Shown here one piece after another: positions 1 to 7,696 of a stretch of 64,000 bases of DNA (positions are counted from its first letter, which is position 1; each line of letters opens with the position of its first letter). Location of the stretch: the NCBI RefSeq assembly GCF_009834025.1, contig NZ_CP047156.1, forward strand, positions 3,928,067 through 3,992,066, written 5' to 3'. The notes beneath the pieces are model-generated. The model was not told where the DNA came from. It did no database searches and saw only the letters and a program-made list of their open reading frames with translations. Position numbers and translations under genes: made by a program. Source of the stretch: Epidermidibacterium keratini (GTDB lineage: Bacteria > Actinomycetota > Actinomycetes > Mycobacteriales > Antricoccaceae).

Positions 1-942
1 GTTCGGCACCGAGTCGGCGCGGCAGCCGTCGGTGAGCACCAGGTTGCGGTTGGCCTCGTAGGTCTCGATGCCTTCGGCGACCTTGCGGATCAGGATGTCG
101 CCGATCCACACGGTGTGCGCGTCCTTGCCCTGCAGCGCGCCTTTGTAGTCGACGTTGCTCTTGGTCTTCGGTGCGTCGTGGTCGACGAACAACCGGTGCT
201 CGATGTGCTGGCCGGCATCGGCGAAGTAGACGCCGAGCAGCTCGGCCTCGCCGCCGGGTCCGGCGTACGACACCGAGGTGTTGGCGCGCACGAGGTCGCC
301 GCCGAAGGTGACGGTGATGTGCCGGAACGTCGCGTCGCGCCCGACGGTGGCGTGCTGCGCCGAGTGGTGCAGCGCGTCGTCGGCCCAGTCATCGAGGGTG
401 ACGACGGTGAGGTGCGCACCGTCTTCGACGACAATCTCGATGGCGTCAGCGAGCACGGCCGAGCCCTTGAAGTCGAGTACGACGGTGCCGCGGCTGAACT
501 TCTGCGCGACGATCTGCAGGCGCGCGGCGGCGGCCTGCTCGCCCACTCCGTTGCCGGTCGCGGTGATGACAACCGGCTCGTCGAGTACGACGTCGCTCGG
601 AAGCACGACGCGGTCGATGTAGCTCACGGCGTCCCAGGCGCGGGCAGTGATGCGGTCGGTCGGCTGGTAGCCGGCGATCGTGGCGGTCTTGTCGGTGATC
701 TCGACGCGTTCGGTCTGGACGCCTTCGGGCGCGCCGACTTCGACGTCAATGCTCGCGCCGAACGGCGCTTCCTTGTGAAGGTCGCGAAGGCGGCGCATCG
801 GGGTGAAGCGCCAGATCTCCTCGCGGCCACTGGGGACCGGGTGGTCCTCGACCTGGAACGAGCCCTCGGGATGCAGGTGCGAGAGCACCTTGTCCGTCGT
901 CTCGATCGCCCCCGCCACAGCAGGGCTATCAGTTGCAGTCAC
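1..942 (-). CDS. sufD: Fe-S cluster assembly protein SufD (3' end beyond window)
   Basis: SufD is the SufB partner in the SufBC2D scaffold that builds Fe-S clusters in the cytosol. The minus strand reads open from a GTG at 942 to the window edge (314 codons). It contains the SufD/SufB beta-helix core, with segments such as AGPGGEAELLGVYF and HRLFVDHDAPKTKSN, and ends at DGCRADSVPN, the conserved region of the C-terminal domain. The GTG is preceded by AGAGAAG, and an in-frame TGA lies just upstream, so no longer start exists. It follows sufB on the same strand after a 344-bp spacer, wider than usual in suf operons, which holds a repeat element. The C-terminus (roughly 80 residues) lies outside. 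Confidence 0.93.
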   Translation of the reverse strand, partial: MTATDSPAVAGAIETTDKVLSHLHPEGSFQVEDHPVPSGREEIWRFTPMRRLRDLHKEAPFGASIDVEVGAPEGVQTERVEITDKTATIAGYQPTDRITARAWDAVSYIDRVVLPSDVVLDEPVVITATGNGVGEQAAAARLQIVAQKFSRGTVVLDFKGSAVLADAIEIVVEDGAHLTVVTLDDWADDALHHSAQHATVGRDATFRHITVTFGGDLVRANTSVSYAGPGGEAELLGVYFADAGQHIEHRLFVDHDAPKTKSNVDYKGALQGKDAHTVWIGDILIRKVAEGIETYEANRNLVLTDGCRADSVPN

Positions 943-1110
943 TTCTCTACTTTCTTTTTCTCTATCTCAAGATCCGACTGATCGGTCCGCTCACAGCAAC
1001 CGTCCCGACCCGCTGTGCTCACTCCCCGCCAGGGCCAACCAGGACGGTGAGTGGCCACTTCCCGCAGCGAACTACGCGACCGCGTGGGCCGAGGGCGCTG
1101 CTCAAGGAGA

Positions 1111-1246
1111 TGGGGTGGGGCCGTCCCGAGGGATGGATGGGCCTGGCCGCCGAGCGAGCCCTTCGACAACCGGTGCTCGTTCCTCGCACCTGCTCAGGAC
1201 AAGGAACGAGCGAGGCTGGTTATGCCCGAGGGACGGCCCCACCCCA
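1111..1246. repeat. Nested inverted repeat in the sufB-sufD spacer
   Basis: The 943-1286 spacer holds no convincing gene. It carries a large dyad. The outer arms TGGGGTGGGGCCGTCCC (1111-1127 and its exact complement 1230-1246) match over 17 bp. Inside is a hairpin with arms GCTCGTTCCT (1175-1184) and AGGAACGAGC (1202-1211). The piece 1155-1195 is a near-identical reverse copy of 6031-6071, so this is a dispersed palindromic element rather than a local terminator. It lies inside an otherwise co-directional suf operon and could attenuate sufD relative to sufB. Confidence 0.8.
1155..1195 (-). repeat. Dispersed 41-bp repeat, copy 1
   Basis: The minus strand reads GAGCAGGTGCGAGGAACG and continues to TGTCGAAGGGCTCG. 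It matches 6031-6071 with two mismatches over 41 bp. No transposase lies nearby. Confidence 0.8.
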
Positions 1247-1286
1247 TCGACGGAACCCGCCGGGCTCCGCCAACGCAATCGGCGTA

Positions 1287-2717
1287 CTAGCCGACCGCGC
1301 CTTCCATTTGCAGCTCGATCAGGCGGTTCAGCTCCAGCGCGTACTCCATCGGCAGCTCCTTGGCGATTGGCTCGACGAAGCCGCGGACGATCATCGCCAT
1401 TGCCTCGTCCTCCTCCATGCCACGGCTCATCAGGTAGAAGAGCTGGTCTTCGCTGACCTTCGTGACGGTGGCCTCGTGCCCCATCGACACGTCGTCATTG
1501 CGGATGTCGACGTAGGGGTAGGTGTCCGAGCGGCTGATCTGGTCGACCAGCAGCGCGTCGCACTTCACGACCGAAGACGAGCCGTGGGCGCGCGGCGCGA
1601 CGCGGACCAGGCCGCGGTACGACGCACGTCCGCCGCCGCGGGCGACCGACTTGGAGATGATCGAGCTCGAGGTGTGCGGTGCCTGGTGCACCATCTTCGA
1701 GCCGGCGTCCTGGTGCTGGCCTTCGCCGGCGAACGCGACCGAGAGAACCTCGCCGCGGGCGTGCTCGCCGAGCATGAACACGGCCGGGTACTTCATGGTC
1801 ACCTTGGAGCCGATGTTGCCGTCGATCCACTCCATGGTGGCGCCTTCGTAGGCGTTGGCGCGCTTGGTGACCAGGTTGTAGACGTTGTTCGACCAGTTCT
1901 GGATGGTCGTGTAGCGCACCCGGGCGTTCTTCTTGACGACGATCTCCACGACCGCGGAGTGCAACGAGTCCGAGGAGTAGATCGGCGCGGTGCAGCCCTC
2001 GACGTAGTGCACGTAGGAGCCCTCGTCGGCGATGATGAGGGTGCGCTCGAACTGGCCCATGTTTTCGGTGTTGATCCGGAAGTAGGCCTGCAGCGGGATG
2101 TCGACGTGCACGCCCGGCGGGACGTAGATGAACGAGCCACCGGACCAGACCGCGGTGTTGAGCGCGGAGAACTTGTTGTCACCAGCTGGGATGACGGTGC
2201 CGAAGTACTCCTCAAACAGCTCGGGGTACTCGCGCAGGCCGGTGTCGGTGTCGACGAAGATGACGCCCTGAGCTTCGAGCTCTTCCTGGATCTGGTGGTA
2301 GACGACCTCGGACTCGTACTGGGCGGCGACGCCAGCGACCAGGCGCTGCTTCTCCGCCTCGGGGATGCCGAGCTTGTCGTAGGTGTTCTTGATGTCCTCG
2401 GGCAGGTCGTCCCAGGTGGCAGCCTGCTTCTCGGTCGAGCGCACGAAGTACTTGATGTTGTCGAAGTCGATGCCCGAGAGGTCAGCGCCCCACTGCGGCA
2501 TCGGCTTGCGCTCGAAGAGGTCGAGACCCTTCAGGCGGGTCTTGAGCATCCACTCGGGCTCGTTCTTGAGCGCGGAGATCTCACGGACGACCTGCTCGGA
2601 CAAACCGCGCTTGGCGATCGCGCCGGCGTTGTCGGTGTCGCGCCAGCCGTAGTTGTACCGGCTCAGTGCCTCGATGTGCTCGTCCTGAGTGATCGGTGCA
2701 CCGTCGGTCGTGGTCAT
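1287..2717 (-). CDS. sufB: Fe-S cluster assembly scaffold SufB
   Basis: This is the core scaffold subunit of SufBC2D, on which sulfide and iron are joined into nascent clusters. At 476 residues it is full length for the family. The diagnostic C-terminal region VVKCDALL (Cys386) and MGHEAT (Glu415) matches the Cys/Glu pair that ligates the nascent cluster in E. coli SufB. A further conserved Cys is in VEGCTAP (Cys242). It starts with ATG 31 bp after the sufR stop, so sufR and sufB are probably co-transcribed and controlled by SufR. The order sufR-sufB-sufD is the usual actinobacterial one. Confidence 0.97.
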   Translation of the reverse strand: MTTTDGAPITQDEHIEALSRYNYGWRDTDNAGAIAKRGLSEQVVREISALKNEPEWMLKTRLKGLDLFERKPMPQWGADLSGIDFDNIKYFVRSTEKQAATWDDLPEDIKNTYDKLGIPEAEKQRLVAGVAAQYESEVVYHQIQEELEAQGVIFVDTDTGLREYPELFEEYFGTVIPAGDNKFSALNTAVWSGGSFIYVPPGVHVDIPLQAYFRINTENMGQFERTLIIADEGSYVHYVEGCTAPIYSSDSLHSAVVEIVVKKNARVRYTTIQNWSNNVYNLVTKRANAYEGATMEWIDGNIGSKVTMKYPAVFMLGEHARGEVLSVAFAGEGQHQDAGSKMVHQAPHTSSSIISKSVARGGGRASYRGLVRVAPRAHGSSSVVKCDALLVDQISRSDTYPYVDIRNDDVSMGHEATVTKVSEDQLFYLMSRGMEEDEAMAMIVRGFVEPIAKELPMEYALELNRLIELQMEGAVG

Positions 2718-2748
2718 ATCTATTAGCCCCTCTAGCTCGCTCGTTGAT

Positions 2749-3453
2749 TCAGCCCGTGACGCGCAGGGTCGCGCCGCGGGAGGGTACGTGGGTGGTGCAG
2801 ACGCCGTCGCCTCGGGCGATCGTGGCCAGCCGCTGGACGTGGCTGCCGACGAGCCGCCCGATGACTTCGGTCTCGGCTTGGCATAGTTCAGGGAACTCGG
2901 CGGCCACGTGGGCTACCGGGCAGTGCCGCTGGCACAGCTGGCCGCCGGAGGCTAACGCCTGCGCGGAGGCAGCGTACCCCTCCTGTGACAGCGCGTCGGC
3001 CAACGCCTCGGCACGTGCCAGCGGGTCGGATCCGGCACCGTCCATGGCGCTGCGGCACCGGTCTTCCAGTGCGCTGACCTGTGCATCGGCGAACGACCGC
3101 ACCGCGTCGCGGCCACCGACCTCGACCAGATGCCGCAGCGCGGCGACCGCGAGGTCGTCATAGCTGTGCGGGAACTGCTCGCGGGCTGCCTCGGTCAGCG
3201 AGTAGCTGCGGGCGGGCCTGCCCCGCTTGGCGCCTTCGGCGCGGCGGTCGCATTCTCGCTCGGCTACCAGCCCCGCGGACCGCATTGCCTCCAGGTGCCG
3301 GCGTACGCCGGGCGTGCTGAGCTCCAGCTCAGCCGCCAGTTCGGCGACGGTCAGCGACCCGTGACGCAGCAGGAGCTCGCGGATGCGCGCGCGAGTGCCG
3401 TCCGAGGCCACATTGGGCTCGGACACGACAGCGGTCGCGCGCACGATTTTCAC
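2749..3453 (-). CDS. sufR: SufR-type Fe-S sensing transcriptional repressor
   Basis: This is a winged-helix repressor that senses cluster status and controls the suf operon. The N-terminal HTH spans about residues 20-65 ([20 protein letters not shown]). The C-terminal half has the cluster-binding cysteines Cys174, Cys178 (GQLCQRHC) and Cys191 (ELCQAET). It starts with GTG at 3453. There is no Shine-Dalgarno, but a -10 hexamer TAACAT ends 7 nt before the GTG, which indicates a leaderless mRNA. It is the first gene of sufR-sufB-sufD. The overlapping dyad upstream suggests autorepression. Confidence 0.92.
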   Translation of the reverse strand: MKIVRATAVVSEPNVASDGTRARIRELLLRHGSLTVAELAAELELSTPGVRRHLEAMRSAGLVAERECDRRAEGAKRGRPARSYSLTEAAREQFPHSYDDLAVAALRHLVEVGGRDAVRSFADAQVSALEDRCRSAMDGAGSDPLARAEALADALSQEGYAASAQALASGGQLCQRHCPVAHVAAEFPELCQAETEVIGRLVGSHVQRLATIARGDGVCTTHVPSRGATLRVTG

Positions 3454-3466
3454 AACATTGATGTTA
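3454..3466 (-). promoter_or_regulatory. Candidate sufR promoter with SufR operator
   Basis: Immediately before the sufR GTG lies the perfect dyad AACATTGATGTT (3454-3465). It overlaps a minus-strand -10 box TAACAT (3461-3466). The 7-nt gap to the start codon fits a leaderless transcript. A repressor bound to the dyad would cover the -10 and the transcription start. That SufR is the ligand is inferred from position and from known autoregulation in the family. Confidence 0.55.
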
Positions 3467-3539
3467 CCTAATTCCCCGCGCGCCGTCTCCCCCGGTCATC
3501 GTTAGGAATCGCACACCCGAGCCGGGTGCCCCAGTGGCC

Positions 3540-3965
3540 CTACTGGCTCAGGTAGTTGTTGAGCTGGTCGCGCTCGAACTCCAGCTGCCCGATGGCCGAC
3601 TTGACGACATCGCCGATGCTCACGATGCCGGCGAGCTGGCCGCCGGCGACAACCGGGACGTGCCGGATACGGCGCTCGGTCATCTCGCTACGCAGCGTGT
3701 CGAGCGAGGTGTCCGGATCGCAGGTGTGGACGTCGGTGGTCATGATCTCGCGCACCGAGATCTCGCCGAGGGTGTCGCGGTCGACGATGGTGCGCACGAC
3801 GTCGCGCTCGGAGACGATCCCGTCCATCGACTGGCCGTCCGCGCTCACGATCAAGGCGCCGATGTTGTAGTCGGCGAGGACCTTCAAGAGGTCCTTGATG
3901 GTGGCCTCGGGACGGATCGTGACGATGTCCGTTCCCTTGGTGTTCAGGATGTCGCTGATCTTCAC
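3540..3965 (-). CDS. CBS domain pair protein
   Basis: This small cytosolic protein (141 aa) consists of two tandem CBS domains (about residues 8-60 and 72-128), for example GIVSERDVVRTI and GIVSIGDVVK. CBS pairs bind adenine nucleotides and usually regulate partner enzymes or transporters. The partner cannot be told from the sequence. The GTG at 3965 was chosen because AAGGAG stands 6 nt before it; the upstream GTG at 3980 would lie over that ribosome site. It is alone between sufR and a membrane protein gene. Confidence 0.88.
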   Translation of the reverse strand: MKISDILNTKGTDIVTIRPEATIKDLLKVLADYNIGALIVSADGQSMDGIVSERDVVRTIVDRDTLGEISVREIMTTDVHTCDPDTSLDTLRSEMTERRIRHVPVVAGGQLAGIVSIGDVVKSAIGQLEFERDQLNNYLSQ

Positions 3966-3997
3966 GGCCTGCTCCTTCACGCTCGGGGGTGATTAGC

Positions 3998-4038
3998 GTC
4001 GCAGGTTAGCGCGCGGTTGTACACGCCTCACCTGCGAC
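3998..4038. terminator. Possible hairpin downstream of the membrane protein gene
   Basis: Perfect 9-bp arms GTCGCAGGT (3998-4006) and ACCTGCGAC (4030-4038) with a 23-nt loop lie just after the stop of the 4047-4940 gene. There is no T-run, so the terminator role is weakly supported. Confidence 0.35.
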
Positions 4039-4046
4039 TACGCGTC

Positions 4047-4940
4047 TCACCTGGGAGTTGGCCGCGGCGCGTCCTTGCCGGTGCGCAGCCACTTCGGCGG
4101 GTCGATGCGCATGGCGGCGTGCACCTGAAGAAGCCCGTCGCGCCACGCTTGGTCGACCCGCCGCAGCGCGACTGAGCGCCACAGCGACGGCACCCACCAC
4201 AGCAGGTTCAGCGCGAGGTAGATGCCTGCCGCCATGCGGGTATCGGTGGTGGGCGAGTCGGCCAGAAACAGTGCCACCGTTCCCCCGCCGATAATCAGCA
4301 GTCCCCAGAAAAGCTTGTAGCCGAACTGACCCGAGCGCGGATGCTTAATCACCTCGGTAGCGCCGCTGTCAGTGGAGTGCGAACCAAACAGCACGAAGAT
4401 GAAGCTGAGGACGTCGACAGCGTTGCGAAGCACGTGCCGACGCCGGTCCTCGCGATACAGCGCCAGATCGCCGTTCAGGACGGGCGGCACGTCGCGGCGC
4501 CGCGCCGGGTCACGCTCGGCGATCTGGCGCAGCTGCGCATAGTGCGCCACGACCCGGCGCCGCAGCCCGACGAACCGGATGGCGTTGATGACCGAGGCGA
4601 TCGCGAGGTAGCCGACGAGTACGCCGGTCATCGTGAGCGCACCCGTGGCGCGAGCCCTTTCCTCCTCATCCGGCAAAGCACTCAGCCCGCCCGCCGAGAT
4701 GGCATCGGACAGGATCAGTGCGGCGAGCGCGGTGACGATGGGTACGACGACGAACGCGAAGACGATCATCGAGCCGGCCGCCCACGGTCCCATGCGGTAG
4801 GGGCGCACGAGCCGATCGGCCATCGGCGTACGCCGCACCGGCACCGGGCCGGGGCCTACCGCTGGCTGGGCCAGCCGCGGCGCACTGGATGCTTGCTGTC
4901 GCGGCGGTGGTCCGGGTCTCGCGTGCGGTGGCTGCGTCAC
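4047..4940 (-). CDS. Multi-pass membrane protein of unknown function
   Basis: The 297-residue protein is not assigned to a family. The first 45 residues are proline/arginine-rich and cytosolic in character. About five hydrophobic segments follow (near 55-78, 100-122, 172-184, 208-228 and 234-254), and the C-terminal tail is basic. GTG at 4940 is preceded by TATAAA six nt upstream, with no Shine-Dalgarno, so the mRNA is probably leaderless. It is divergent from ctaA with only 78 bp between the starts. The location beside heme A synthesis genes hints at a respiratory-membrane role, but nothing in the sequence proves it. Confidence 0.75.
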   Translation of the reverse strand: MTQPPHARPGPPPRQQASSAPRLAQPAVGPGPVPVRRTPMADRLVRPYRMGPWAAGSMIVFAFVVVPIVTALAALILSDAISAGGLSALPDEEERARATGALTMTGVLVGYLAIASVINAIRFVGLRRRVVAHYAQLRQIAERDPARRRDVPPVLNGDLALYREDRRRHVLRNAVDVLSFIFVLFGSHSTDSGATEVIKHPRSGQFGYKLFWGLLIIGGGTVALFLADSPTTDTRMAAGIYLALNLLWWVPSLWRSVALRRVDQAWRDGLLQVHAAMRIDPPKWLRTGKDAPRPTPR

Positions 4941-5018
4941 CCGCTGTTTATATCGCTCGCGTGCGTCATCCGCGACACATGGCTCAATTCACAGCCGCGC
5001 GCCGCTTACCCTGGAAAC

Positions 5019-6002
5019 GTGAGACTTCCCGCCGCCACGCCCACGAACGTCCGCCGTCTGACTCTGGCGGTGCTGATTACCAACGTGGCGATCGTGGTGT
5101 CCGGCGGTGCGGTGCGCCTGACTGGTAGCGGGCTCGGGTGCGCGCAGTGGCCGACGTGTAACGAGGGCAACCTCTTCCCCACCTCCGAGATGCCGGTCCA
5201 TACCTACATCGAGTTCACCAACCGCACGTTCTTCTTCATCCTCGCGATCGTGGCTCTCGTGACCTGGCTGGTGCTGCGCAAGCTGTCACCCGCTCGGCCG
5301 GACCTGACGCGGCTCGCGCTGTTTATCGGGCTGAGCATTCCCGCGCAGGGAGTGATCGGCGGGATCACCGTGCTCACCGGGCTCAACCCCTACACCGTGA
5401 TGGTGCACTTCCTGATCTCGATGGTGCTGGTCTTCTGGGCCGCGAAGCTCTACAGCCGCGCCCGCGACCTGGAACGCCAGCCGCAGCCTTATGCCAACCG
5501 GGGCTGGCAGACGCTGGCCTACGCGATGCTGGTGGCGGCGGCACTGACGTTGATCCTCGGCACGATCGTCACCGGCTCCGGACCACACGGCGGCGATCCC
5601 GAGGCCGGGCGCACCGGCTTCGACCCTGAGCTGATGAGCCAGCTGCATGCCGACGCGGTGTTCTTGCTCGTCGGGCTGTCGTTGGCGGCGTACGCCGTCA
5701 CCCTGGCGATCGGCAACCCGCCGCCGCTGCGCCGCGCCGTACTCACCTTGCTCGGCATCCTTGCTGTGCAAGGGGTTATCGGCTACACGCAGTACTTCAC
5801 CAACCTGCCGATCGTGCTCGTCGGGCTGCACATGCTCGGCGCTGCGCTGGTGATGATGGGCGTCACCTACGTGACGGAGGAACTGCGGTACGTCGGCGCG
5901 AACCGCCCGAAGCGCGACCTCCCCAAGCCGACTGACGACAACGGGGATGGTTTCGACGGACACTCACTCGCTAGCGCTCGCTCGTTGCTCAACCGCCGGT
6001 AA
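5019..6002 (+). CDS. ctaA: Heme A synthase (COX15/CtaA family)
   Basis: CtaA oxidises the C8 methyl of heme O to make heme A for aa3-type cytochrome oxidase. The 327-residue product has eight predicted membrane spans. Conserved histidines occur in MVHFLISM, QLHADAVF and GLHMLGAA. The N-terminal SGGAVRLTGSGLGCAQWPTC segment matches the family, including its loop cysteines. GTG at 5019 is chosen because TACCCT ends 6 nt upstream (leaderless) and because the longer open frame would run through the divergent gene. The last ~16 codons and the TAA lie inside a dispersed palindromic repeat, so the tail FDGHSLASARSLLNRR is probably repeat-derived. ctaB, encoding the preceding step, lies nearby. Confidence 0.93.
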   Translation: MRLPAATPTNVRRLTLAVLITNVAIVVSGGAVRLTGSGLGCAQWPTCNEGNLFPTSEMPVHTYIEFTNRTFFFILAIVALVTWLVLRKLSPARPDLTRLALFIGLSIPAQGVIGGITVLTGLNPYTVMVHFLISMVLVFWAAKLYSRARDLERQPQPYANRGWQTLAYAMLVAAALTLILGTIVTGSGPHGGDPEAGRTGFDPELMSQLHADAVFLLVGLSLAAYAVTLAIGNPPPLRRAVLTLLGILAVQGVIGYTQYFTNLPIVLVGLHMLGAALVMMGVTYVTEELRYVGANRPKRDLPKPTDDNGDGFDGHSLASARSLLNRR

Positions 6003-6078
6003 GCCGGCGGTTGGCGCCCATTCGGTGATCGAGCAGGTGCGAGGCACGAGCACCGGCTGTCGAAGGGCTCGATCACCG
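5951..6078. repeat. Dispersed palindromic repeat, copy 2, at the ctaA 3' end
   Basis: The element begins inside ctaA and runs into the spacer. It contains a hairpin AACCGCCGG/CCGGCGGTT around the ctaA TAA (about 5990-6012). A second dyad has perfect 12-bp arms CGGTGATCGAGC (6023-6034) and GCTCGATCACCG (6067-6078). The loop of this second dyad contains most of the 41-bp core (6031-6071), which also occurs inverted at 1155-1195. It may also terminate the convergent ctaA and 6090-6449 transcripts. Confidence 0.75.
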
Positions 6079-6089
6079 GTAGGGGCGGG

Positions 6090-6449
6090 TTACTCGCCGG
6101 AGGCGCGGCCGGAGCCCATGCGGCCCCACTCGAATCCGGTGGTCTTGACCGACGCGACCGCCTCGCGTGACCAGTCGCCCTCGGGCTCGACCTCCCAGCC
6201 GTTGGTCTCGGCGACCTGCTGGGCCGCGTCGTACGACGGCAGCACCGCATCGCCCCACCGGCCGTCCTTGGCGACGATGACCACGCGGGTGCGATCGAAG
6301 GTGACGTACTCGATGTGCACGCTGAGCACGCCACCGTGCTCGTCGGCCAGCTTCGCCAGGTTCTGAGCGGCGGACTTCACGGCGTCCGAGTGCGCGTGGT
6401 CCTGCTCGGGGTTAGCGGCGTCGTCCTGGGTCGAGGGCTGCGAAGACAT
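6090..6449 (-). CDS. Conserved hypothetical protein beside ctaA/ctaB
   Basis: This acidic 119-residue cytosolic protein has a disordered N-terminus rich in Asp/Gln/Glu, followed by an alpha/beta-looking core (about 30-100) with VLSVHIEYVTFDRTRVVIVA. No catalytic motif is evident. ATG at 6449 is preferred over the in-frame TTG at 6455 because TAGGCT lies exactly 6 nt before the ATG, which fits a leaderless start. It sits between ctaA and ctaB, convergent with ctaA. Function is unknown. Confidence 0.75.
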   Translation of the reverse strand: MSSQPSTQDDAANPEQDHAHSDAVKSAAQNLAKLADEHGGVLSVHIEYVTFDRTRVVIVAKDGRWGDAVLPSYDAAQQVAETNGWEVEPEGDWSREAVASVKTTGFEWGRMGSGRASGE

Positions 6450-6475
6450 GCCCAAAGCCTAGCGCCCAGCGCGCG

Positions 6476-7414
6476 TTAGAACAGCAGCGCGTCGACCGCG
6501 ATGAGCACGAACACCAGGCTCAGGTAGGTGTTGGACATGTGGAAGACCCGCATCGGCTTGATCTCCGCGCCGCGCACCGTGCGCACGTGCAGGCGCACGG
6601 TCTCGAAGAGGAACCAGGCACCGAGGATGCTGACGATGACGCCGTACACCGCGCTGGTGGCGACCGGCCACAGCGCGATCGAGCAGGCCACCATCGCGAC
6701 GGCGTGCGCCAGCATCTGAGCAGTCACGGTGCTCGGCTTGGCGACGACCGGAAGCATGGGTACGCCGGCCGCGGCGTAGTCGTCCTTGTACTTGATCGCC
6801 AGCGCCCAGAAGTGCGGCGGCGTCCAGAAGAAGATGATCGCGAACATGATGAACGGCGCGAGTGACAGCGAGCCGGTCACTGCGGCCCACCCGATCAGCA
6901 CCGGCATGCAGCCGGCAGCGCCGCCCCACACGATGTTCTGCGAGGTACGCCGCTTCAGCACCATCGTGTAGAGCACGACGTACAGCAAGATCGCAAGCAG
7001 GTTCAGCCCCGTCGCCAGCGGCGTGGTGAAGAACCAGAAGATCGCCGTCGACAGCACGCCGAGGACCAGCCCGAACACCAGCGCCGCACGCGGTGCGACG
7101 GTGTGACGCACCAGAGGACGGCGCGCCGTGCGGTGCATCACCGAGTCGATGTCGCGGTCGACGTAGCAGTTGAGCGAGTTGGCAGAGCCCGCCGACAGCA
7201 TCCCGCCAACCAGCGTCAGGACGATCAGCAGCGGCGAGCCGAGGCCGCCAGCGGCCAGCATCATCGCCGGCACGGTCGTGATGAGCAGCTGCTCGATGAT
7301 GCGCGGCTTGGTCAGCGCAACGTAGGCGCGCACCACGTCCAGCGGTGAGCTGGATTTGACCGGTACCGCAGGCGATCCGGCGGAGGTCGAGACGGGTACG
7401 GCGTCCGCGCTCAT
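6476..7414 (-). CDS. ctaB: Protoheme IX farnesyltransferase (heme O synthase)
   Basis: CtaB transfers a farnesyl group to protoheme IX to make heme O in the cytoplasmic membrane, the substrate of CtaA. The 312-aa UbiA-family protein has the first Asp-rich motif NCYVDRDIDSVMHRTARRPL (about 102-121) and the second, YKDDYAAAGVPMLP (about 208-221). It has about nine membrane spans, preceded by ALTKPRIIEQLL. The N-terminal 25 residues are low complexity. It is divergent from tkt with a 282-bp spacer, an arrangement common in actinobacteria. Confidence 0.96.
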   Translation of the reverse strand: MSADAVPVSTSAGSPAVPVKSSSPLDVVRAYVALTKPRIIEQLLITTVPAMMLAAGGLGSPLLIVLTLVGGMLSAGSANSLNCYVDRDIDSVMHRTARRPLVRHTVAPRAALVFGLVLGVLSTAIFWFFTTPLATGLNLLAILLYVVLYTMVLKRRTSQNIVWGGAAGCMPVLIGWAAVTGSLSLAPFIMFAIIFFWTPPHFWALAIKYKDDYAAAGVPMLPVVAKPSTVTAQMLAHAVAMVACSIALWPVATSAVYGVIVSILGAWFLFETVRLHVRTVRGAEIKPMRVFHMSNTYLSLVFVLIAVDALLF

Positions 7415-7602
7415 CGCGTGCCGCCTCGAAGCTCGCGCCAGCTAAGGCAGCGATCGGCAGTCGCGGGCACGGAGATCCTCAAGGTCGGTGACGGGAACCG
7501 GCGCCACCGCCAGAGCAGGACGCCGAGTTCAGTCTAAACCTGACTCACACGCGGTGCGGGACCGGCGGACATGGGCCTGCTCACGCTCCGCTGCCGGCGC
7601 TA

Positions 7603-7687
7603 TAGGCTGGAGTGGGAACGCGCTGGGATCAGCACTTTCAACTCCTGGCCAGCGCGCCATGACTTACACGTACGCCGCCTAAAGGAG
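7603..7687 (+). promoter_or_regulatory. Candidate promoter and leader of the pentose phosphate operon
   Basis: In the ctaB-tkt spacer a possible -10 TAGGCT (7603-7608) would give a leader of about 80 nt ending in the strong ribosome site AAGGAG (7682-7687), nine nt before the tkt GTG. No clear -35 was found, so the promoter is tentative. The ribosome site is what sets the tkt start. Confidence 0.35.
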
Positions 7688-7696
7688 TTCTCCATC

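Noticed and set aside
933-2726. A 597-codon open frame on the plus strand opposite sufB
   Set aside because: It is antisense to a clear SufB gene, has no recognisable motif and has the Val/Arg/Asp-rich composition typical of GC-rich shadow frames.
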